This document shows, one piece after another, positions 59,205-64,000 of a stretch of 64,000 bases of DNA (positions within the stretch are counted from its first letter, which is position 1; every line of letters starts with the position of its first letter). This DNA is from Methanosphaera sp. ISO3-F5. GTDB taxonomy: Archaea > Methanobacteriota > Methanobacteria > Methanobacteriales > Methanobacteriaceae. The stretch spans positions 1,397,426 through 1,461,425 of the forward strand of contig NZ_CP118753.2 in the NCBI RefSeq assembly GCF_034480035.2, in the 5' to 3' direction. Below the pieces are notes generated by a model. That model worked only from the letters and a program-made list of their open reading frames with translations, ran no database searches and was not told where the DNA came from. The position numbers and the translations under genes were made by a program.

Positions 59205-60245
59205 ATGAGCCAAAGCACAAAAATTAGCTTCTTTGACAAATACCTGACAATATGGGTAATAATCTGTATGATAATAGGTATACTAATAAGCCAATTCCTG
59301 CCAATAATACCAGAATTCCTAAACCAATTCGAATATGCTCAAATATCAATACCCATGGCAATACTAATATGGATAATGATCTACCCAATGATGCTGAAAA
59401 TAGACTTCAAATCAATAAAAAAAGTAAAAGACAACATACGAGGAATACTACTCACATGGTGCGTAAACTGGTTACTACAACCATTCAGCATGTACCTCAT
59501 ATCATTACTATTCTTCACAATACTATACCAGGGAATAATAACACCAGAACTATCCACACAATACCTCATAGGAGCAGTACTACTAGGAACAGCACCATGT
59601 ACAGCAATGGTATTCGTATGGAGCGAACTAACAAATGGAGACCCAGCATACACACTAGTACAAGTAGCAACCAATGACATCATCATACTATTTGCATATG
59701 TGCCAATAGTAACATACCTGCTCGGAATATCTAATATCAGCATACCCTATGATACACTTATACTATCAGTAATACTTTTTGTAGTAATACCATTCATAGC
59801 AAGTATAATAACAAGAAACTACTTAACAAATAATAAAGGAAAAGAATACCTCGAAGAACAATTTATACCAAAATTCAAAAACATAACAATAATAGGATTA
59901 CTATTAACACTCATATTCATATTCTCATTCCAAGGAAACCTAATACTATCCCACCCACAAGACATAATACTCATAGCAATACCATTTACAATACAAATAT
60001 TCCTAGTATTCACAGTAGGATATCTCTCAGCAAAATTACTGAAAATACCACAAAACATAGCAGCACCCGGATCAATGGTAGGAGCAAGTAACTTCTTCGA
60101 ACTAGCAGTAGCAATAGCAATAGCATTATACGGACTAGGAAGCCCAGTAGCACTAGCAACAACAGTAGGAGTACTCATAGAAGTACCACTAATGCTAACA
60201 CTAGTAAAAATTATCAACAATACAAAAGAATGGTATAAGAGATGA
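59205..60245 (+). CDS. acr3: Arsenite exporter of the ACR3 family
   Basis: Membrane arsenite efflux protein, 346 aa, about ten membrane segments. The ACR3 signature G-T-A-P-C-T-A-M-V-F-V-W-S with its conserved Cys, followed by G-D-P-A-Y-T-L-V-Q-V-A-T-N-D, is clear. AGGTGAT (59194-59200) lies 4 nt before ATG 59205; the GTG and ATG just upstream fall in or next to this site. The sense strand is strongly A/C-rich, unlike the T-rich MFS gene before it. It is followed after 49 bp by arsR. Confidence 0.93.
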   Translation: MSQSTKISFFDKYLTIWVIICMIIGILISQFLPIIPEFLNQFEYAQISIPMAILIWIMIYPMMLKIDFKSIKKVKDNIRGILLTWCVNWLLQPFSMYLISLLFFTILYQGIITPELSTQYLIGAVLLGTAPCTAMVFVWSELTNGDPAYTLVQVATNDIIILFAYVPIVTYLLGISNISIPYDTLILSVILFVVIPFIASIITRNYLTNNKGKEYLEEQFIPKFKNITIIGLLLTLIFIFSFQGNLILSHPQDIILIAIPFTIQIFLVFTVGYLSAKLLKIPQNIAAPGSMVGASNFFELAVAIAIALYGLGSPVALATTVGVLIEVPLMLTLVKIINNTKEWYKR

Positions 60246-60294
60246 AAAATCTCCCAATCATTTATTTTTTCTAACAATACAGGAGTTGTTAAAA

Positions 60295-60603
60295 ATGAAA
60301 ACAGAAAACATAATTTCAATAAGTAAAGCATTAAGTGATAAAAACAGGGTAGAAATAATTAAACTGTTATCTGAAAATGAATTATGTGCATGTCACCTCC
60401 TTGAACATTTTGAAATAACCCAACCAACATTATCTCACCATATGAAACAATTAACAGAATCTGGATTAGTAAACGTAACAAAAAGAGGAACATGGAACCA
60501 TTACTCAATAAATAAAGAAACAATTGACGAATATACGGATTTCTTACAAAGCACCTGTAAAAAAAATAATCAAAATGGAATGTGTACTTGTGATAGTAAA
60601 TAA
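60295..60603 (+). CDS. arsR: ArsR family arsenic-responsive repressor
   Basis: Winged-helix metalloregulator, 102 aa. E-L-C31-A-C33-H-L-L at the start of the recognition region is the arsenic-binding Cys-x-Cys of classical ArsR; the DNA helix is Q-P-T-L-S-H-H-M-K-Q-L. Three more cysteines close the tail (C-K-K-N-N-Q-N-G-M-C-T-C), which may give a further ligand or site. AGGAG lies 9 nt before ATG 60295. It lies behind the exporter gene rather than in front of it, so it probably represses the promoter upstream of acr3, which it shares. Confidence 0.9.
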   Translation: MKTENIISISKALSDKNRVEIIKLLSENELCACHLLEHFEITQPTLSHHMKQLTESGLVNVTKRGTWNHYSINKETIDEYTDFLQSTCKKNNQNGMCTCDSK

Positions 60604-60621
60604 TAAGAATATATCTAAAAA

Positions 60622-61128
60622 TTAACGGAGTAGATACGGTGTTTTATTTTTTGTTATTTCCATTGCTATCTCTGTTAGTTGTTCGGGTGTTTCTTTCATA
60701 TCATTTTCTAACCAGCAAATTAAAAAATTATAAATTCCTCCGATGTGATAATACACATCATATTGTTCAGTTTTATTTTTCAGTAGTAATTTTTGAAAGT
60801 ATTCATGAATTACCTGTTGTATAAGATATGATTGTTTTTGTTGATGAATTATTTTGAGGAATGATTCATATTTTTGGAATATGTTAAATATTATTGTGAA
60901 GTATTGTTTTTTTGTATTTTCCTCTTGATTATCATATGTTTCCAAGTATTCATCCATTATCATGGAAAGTTTGTATTTAATAATATCTTCTTTTGACTCA
61001 AAATTTCTATAATATGTTGACCTGTATATTCCTGCTTTTTCAGAAATCTCTTTTACTGTAATTGTTTCAAATTTTTTTTCTTGCATTAACTTTGTTAAAC
61101 TTACTGTTATTTTTTCTTTAGTTTTCAT
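60622..61128 (-). CDS. TetR family transcriptional regulator
   Basis: 168-residue TetR-type repressor. The N-terminal helix-turn-helix reads I-T-V-K-E-I-S-E-K-A-G-I-Y-R-S-T-Y-Y-R-N-F. The C-terminal ligand domain is of the DhaS/TetR_C group seen in Firmicutes. AGGTG lies 7 nt before ATG 61128. It converges with arsR (18-bp gap). No target gene is adjacent on its own strand; the MFS exporter is a possible target (inference). Confidence 0.88.
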   Translation of the reverse strand: MKTKEKITVSLTKLMQEKKFETITVKEISEKAGIYRSTYYRNFESKEDIIKYKLSMIMDEYLETYDNQEENTKKQYFTIIFNIFQKYESFLKIIHQQKQSYLIQQVIHEYFQKLLLKNKTEQYDVYYHIGGIYNFLICWLENDMKETPEQLTEIAMEITKNKTPYLLR

Positions 61129-61282
61129 TAATGTACACCTTTAAATGTATCTGTTGTTTGGTGTTATTTTCATATTTACTAAGTTTATACTTAGTTTATG
61201 CTTTATTTACTACCTTATATACTATATTAGTGCTTTTGTTTATTAATACTGATTATTTAGAAGTTTAAAGTTCATAGTATTA

Positions 61283-61970
61283 TTATGTTTGTTTAGGATG
61301 TTGTGATTGTATGATTAATGCTTCTGTTATTTCTTCCAATTGATTTGCTGGTATGGATATTATTACTTGGTCTTCTTTCAGTTCTGTTGCCATGTGGGAT
61401 CCCATGCATCCGAAAGATATTTTAGCTTCATTGGTTTTGTAGGTGTTTACTGTTATATCACCACATAATGATTGTGTTCCCCCAACATCACACTCTATTC
61501 GTTCACCATTTGCATATGCATGTGCCCGTATTAAGTCAAATATTTGTCGTGGTTTGGCTATTATTACGATTAAATCTATGTCTTGTGGTGCATTTTCTAG
61601 TGGCATGTATGCTATTGCTTCGACTGGTTTATCCATTTTTGGTATTTTTTTGTAGAATTTTTTTCCTATTTCTTGTGTTTTAAGTACATTCATTTTATTA
61701 AGTGAGATTCCTTCTTTAAATTCATCTTGAAAATTTATTAATCCTAATGTTGCTATTCCAAAGGGGCATCCTAGTTCTTTTTTTTGTTGCGTAAAATGTG
61801 TTTCCTTTTCCTGCTGTTATGATTGCTTGACAATGCATGATATTGTCTTCTATTTTATTAAATGTTTGAGCTTCTTCTTCTTTTTCATATATTTTAATTG
61901 CTGTAGGGCTTGTTTCTAAATTTATTTTTTCTTTAATGATTTCTGCATATTTTTTGTAATGATTTGACAA
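61283..61970 (-). pseudogene. DUF169 family gene, frameshifted in a poly-A run
   Basis: DUF169 protein, function unknown, frequent in methanogens. The start is TTG 61970 with AGTGAT 4 nt upstream. The first frame gives 82 aa (C-Q-A-I-I-T-A-G-K-G-N-T-F-Y-A-T-K) and stops at 61722. The second frame holds the rest (from M-N-V-L-K-T at 61693 to 61283), including the family's G-C-M-G-S-H-M end. Taking one base from the A8 run (61778-61785 on the complement) joins them as K-K-E-L-G-C-P-F-G-I-A-T-L-G-L, which is the expected family sequence. Either it is broken, or both parts are made, or slippage repairs it. Confidence 0.85.
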
Positions 61971-62000
61971 TTATATCACTCTTTATTAAATTTCAAAAAA

Positions 62001-62077
62001 GCTACATATGTAGCATTGTATTAATATTTATGAAAAAGGCAGCATATAAAACTAACAAAAATGCAACATATGTTGCA
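62001..62077 (-). promoter_or_regulatory. Operator region with two perfect CATATG-centred palindromes
   Basis: GCTACATATGTAGC (62001-62014) and TGCAACATATGTTGCA (62062-62077) are perfect palindromes of one pattern (GCwACATATGTwGC). A half site GCAGCATAT begins at 62039. They lie 31-107 bp upstream of the DUF169 start. A TATA-like run on the minus strand (about 62021-62034) falls between the palindromes, so the first site would cover the transcription start and the second lie upstream of the TATA box, a classic repression layout. Confidence 0.6.
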
Positions 62078-62103
62078 AAAAAATAATATTTAAAAAAAAT
62101 AGA

Positions 62104-62928
62104 TTATGGTTTTAATTTACCATAAAAATAGGAAGCAGTAGCACCACCATCAATCAAGAAATCAGAACCAGTAATAAACGCTCCCCCCTCATTTAACATT
62201 AACTCAGCAACATTAGCAACCTCATCAGCAGTTCCCGGCCTTTCAGATGGACAGTTAGCAAACATATTCTTATAGAAATCTCCACGAGGACCATTAAATT
62301 CATCAATAGCCAAAGGCGTAACAATTATACCAGGACTAATAGAATTAATCCTAGCACCTTTTTCACCCCAACGACAAGCTTCATACATTACCCTTTTAAC
62401 ATTACACCTTTTAGCTAACTGATATGCATGAAGCGTATCATCAATATTTTCAGGCTGAAGAACATCCAAACTTAACAACTCATCCGTTGGAGTTGTTGCC
62501 AACTGTTCATCAATTGTTGCACCCAACTGTTTCATCCTATGACCAGACTGAGAAGAAATTATAACACCTGATCCACCCTCTTTTATTACTTTACCTATCT
62601 CTTCCAACAGTACCGCTGTACCATACAAATCTACTTTAAGTATAGTTTCAATTGGTGCTTGTGAAGGTGATACTCCAGCTGCATTAATGAAATTACTAAT
62701 TTGACCATATTCCAGTGCTTTATTAATTAAATCATGTATAGACTGTCTACTAGAAATATCACATTCAGTATATTCCACATCAAAACCAGCATCTGTCATT
62801 ATCTTAGATATTGATTTGGCATTTTCAATGTTTTTATCACCAATAACTATTTTTTTCCCATATCCTATTCTTCTTGCAATTGCCATTCCAATCTGGCCTG
62901 CTCCAGTTAAAATTATTACATCATTCAT
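62104..62928 (-). CDS. Short-chain dehydrogenase/reductase (SDR)
   Basis: NAD(P)-dependent oxidoreductase, about 274 aa. The nucleotide loop is T8-G-A-G-Q-I-G14. The N-A-A-G motif (82-85) and catalytic S-S-Q-S (125-128) with Y169-x3-K173 are present, and I-S-P-G-I-I-V-T-P-L is the late SDR stretch. A longer loop between the Ser and Tyr (about 40 residues) distinguishes it from classical members; this layout is seen in gut-bacterial SDRs. The substrate is unknown. GATGAT lies 4 nt before ATG 62928, which sets the start over the ATG at 62937. Confidence 0.9.
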   Translation of the reverse strand: MNDVIILTGAGQIGMAIARRIGYGKKIVIGDKNIENAKSISKIMTDAGFDVEYTECDISSRQSIHDLINKALEYGQISNFINAAGVSPSQAPIETILKVDLYGTAVLLEEIGKVIKEGGSGVIISSQSGHRMKQLGATIDEQLATTPTDELLSLDVLQPENIDDTLHAYQLAKRCNVKRVMYEACRWGEKGARINSISPGIIVTPLAIDEFNGPRGDFYKNMFANCPSERPGTADEVANVAELMLNEGGAFITGSDFLIDGGATASYFYGKLKP

Positions 62929-63093
62929 AAATATCATCTTATAAGTTTAGACTTAATAAATTATATATAATACATCAATTAAAAAATCTTTTATTTCAAA
63001 AATTAGAATATGAAACAAGTTTATTGTCTGTGTTTCTAATGAATTGAGAACAAATATAAATATTAATTAATTAAAAATAATAATAGTGATAAA

Positions 63094-63942
63094 ATGAGTA
63101 AAGGAGTTAAAATTTTAACGATTCAAGATATTTCTTGTTATGGACAATGCTCAATCACCGTAGCTTTACCAATTATTTCTGCTTTTGGGATAGAAACAGC
63201 AGTACTTCCCTCTGCCATATTATCCACACACACGTCTAGTTTTTCAGGTTACACTTTTAGGGATTTGACTGAAGATTTACCTGCTATTCAAAAACACTGG
63301 GAAAAAGAAGACATATACTTTGATGCTATATACACAGGATTTATCGGTTCAATCAAACAATTAGACTATATAAAAAATATTATTGAATCAAGACTTAAAC
63401 CTGGAGGACAAGTATTTATTGATCCGGCAATGGCTGATTATGGTGAATTTTATAACATATTTGACCAAAAGTTTGCAGATAAAATGGGCGAATTTTGTAA
63501 ACTAGGTGATTTTATTCTACCAAATACTTCAGAAGCATGTTACTTATTACATAAACCTTGGAAACCCGATTTTACAAAGGATGAAATGTTAGACATTGCA
63601 AGGGAATTATCCTCATTCACAAAAAGATATGTGATACTTAAAGGAGATAATCATAAGAAAGATAAGATGGGCATGATTATTCTAGACAAAGAGGATGAAT
63701 CTTTCACTAAATTTGTATACAATGATAAGGTTGAACACATGTCTTTTGGTACGGGGGATGTTTTTGCATCAACTTTTGTTGGTTCTGTTTTGAATGGAAA
63801 ATCTCCTGAGGCTGCGGCTAAAATTGCTGGTGAATTCACTAAAAAATGTATTGAGAACACCATGGATGATCCAAAGCATGATTATGGGGTAAAATTTGAG
63901 GGTGTAATCCCTGAAATGTATGATTTGCTTAAAAAATATTAA
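63094..63942 (+). CDS. pdxY: Pyridoxamine/pyridoxal kinase
   Basis: Ribokinase-like kinase, 282 aa, that phosphorylates B6 vitamers to PLP or PMP as salvage. The N terminus I-Q-D-I-S-C-Y-G-Q-C-S-I-T-V-A-L-P replaces the usual S-H-V-x-x-G-x-x-G; D-P-A-M-A-D-Y-G, L-P-N-T-S-E-A and the anion hole F-G-T-G-D-V-F-A-S-T-F-V-G are family marks. The type with D-I-S-C-x-G is frequent in Firmicutes. AGTGAT lies just before the ATG. Single gene; the last 58 bp of the window are AT-rich and empty. Confidence 0.9.
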   Translation: MSKGVKILTIQDISCYGQCSITVALPIISAFGIETAVLPSAILSTHTSSFSGYTFRDLTEDLPAIQKHWEKEDIYFDAIYTGFIGSIKQLDYIKNIIESRLKPGGQVFIDPAMADYGEFYNIFDQKFADKMGEFCKLGDFILPNTSEACYLLHKPWKPDFTKDEMLDIARELSSFTKRYVILKGDNHKKDKMGMIILDKEDESFTKFVYNDKVEHMSFGTGDVFASTFVGSVLNGKSPEAAAKIAGEFTKKCIENTMDDPKHDYGVKFEGVIPEMYDLLKKY

Positions 63943-64000
63943 ATTAGATTTATCCCCCATTTTTATTCTATTTTTAAAGTTTAAATATTTGAGTTATATT

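Overview
The window looks like a chromosomal piece of a gut methanogen of the Methanobacteriales, most likely Methanosphaera (inference). The DNA is very AT-rich. Genes carry archaeal ribosome sites (GGAGG, or GGTGAT about 4 nt before the start), and TTG/GTG starts occur. An archaeal mevalonate operon is present, and 22.8 kb is taken up by one Asn/Thr-rich adhesin-like gene of the kind known from human-gut Methanosphaera and Methanobrevibacter. No rRNA, tRNA or CRISPR array was seen.

Layout. 351-23141 (-): one 7,596-residue secreted adhesin-like protein with a signal peptide, a beta-helix head and a very long Ig-like repeat stalk. 24025-25870 (+): a radical SAM protein with an in-frame amber codon, an Fe-S flavoprotein and an unknown protein. 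26166-28237 (-): ferredoxin and a marR-MATE efflux pair, preceded by three evenly spaced palindromes. 29072-31589 (+): a small membrane accessory protein and a P1B-type metal ATPase; a CsoR-like operator pair lies about 0.45 kb upstream. 31831-35116 (-): TrkH and three poorly known genes. 35391-40132 (-): a gamma-glutamyl ligase/amidase pair, flavodoxin, glutathione-peroxidase-like protein and a CDF exporter. 40178-43611 (-): a class-M sirtuin (SirTM) overlapping a zinc macrodomain gene, a GNAT-like protein and an alpha/beta hydrolase.

43800-49430 is an accessory region: a complete IS element, a CMD-flavodoxin-cupin cassette, an eight-copy 23-bp tandem repeat in front of a frameshifted AAA/DUF4143 ATPase gene, and an MNT/HEPN toxin-antitoxin pair (HEPN frameshifted). 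The toxin-antitoxin pair is bounded by two direct copies of the ferritin gene's 3' end. 49543-55374 (-) returns to core genes: ferritin, then mvk-ipk-fni-rnj-idsA, which makes isoprenoid precursors for archaeal lipids with RNase J inside the operon. 55791-63942 holds nudC-DUF4013, an MFS exporter, an arsenite module (acr3-arsR), a TetR regulator, a frameshifted DUF169 gene with a palindromic operator region, an SDR oxidoreductase and a pyridoxamine kinase.

The most interesting candidates are the SirTM-macrodomain pair (reversible ADP-ribosylation) without its usual lipoyl-carrier partners in this window, the gamma-glutamyl ligase/amidase pair beside a thiol peroxidase, and the toxin-antitoxin island flanked by ferritin-tail repeats. 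Several single-base frameshifts, two in poly-A runs, and kilobase-scale alternation of T/G-rich and A/C-rich blocks that ignores gene borders are also notable.
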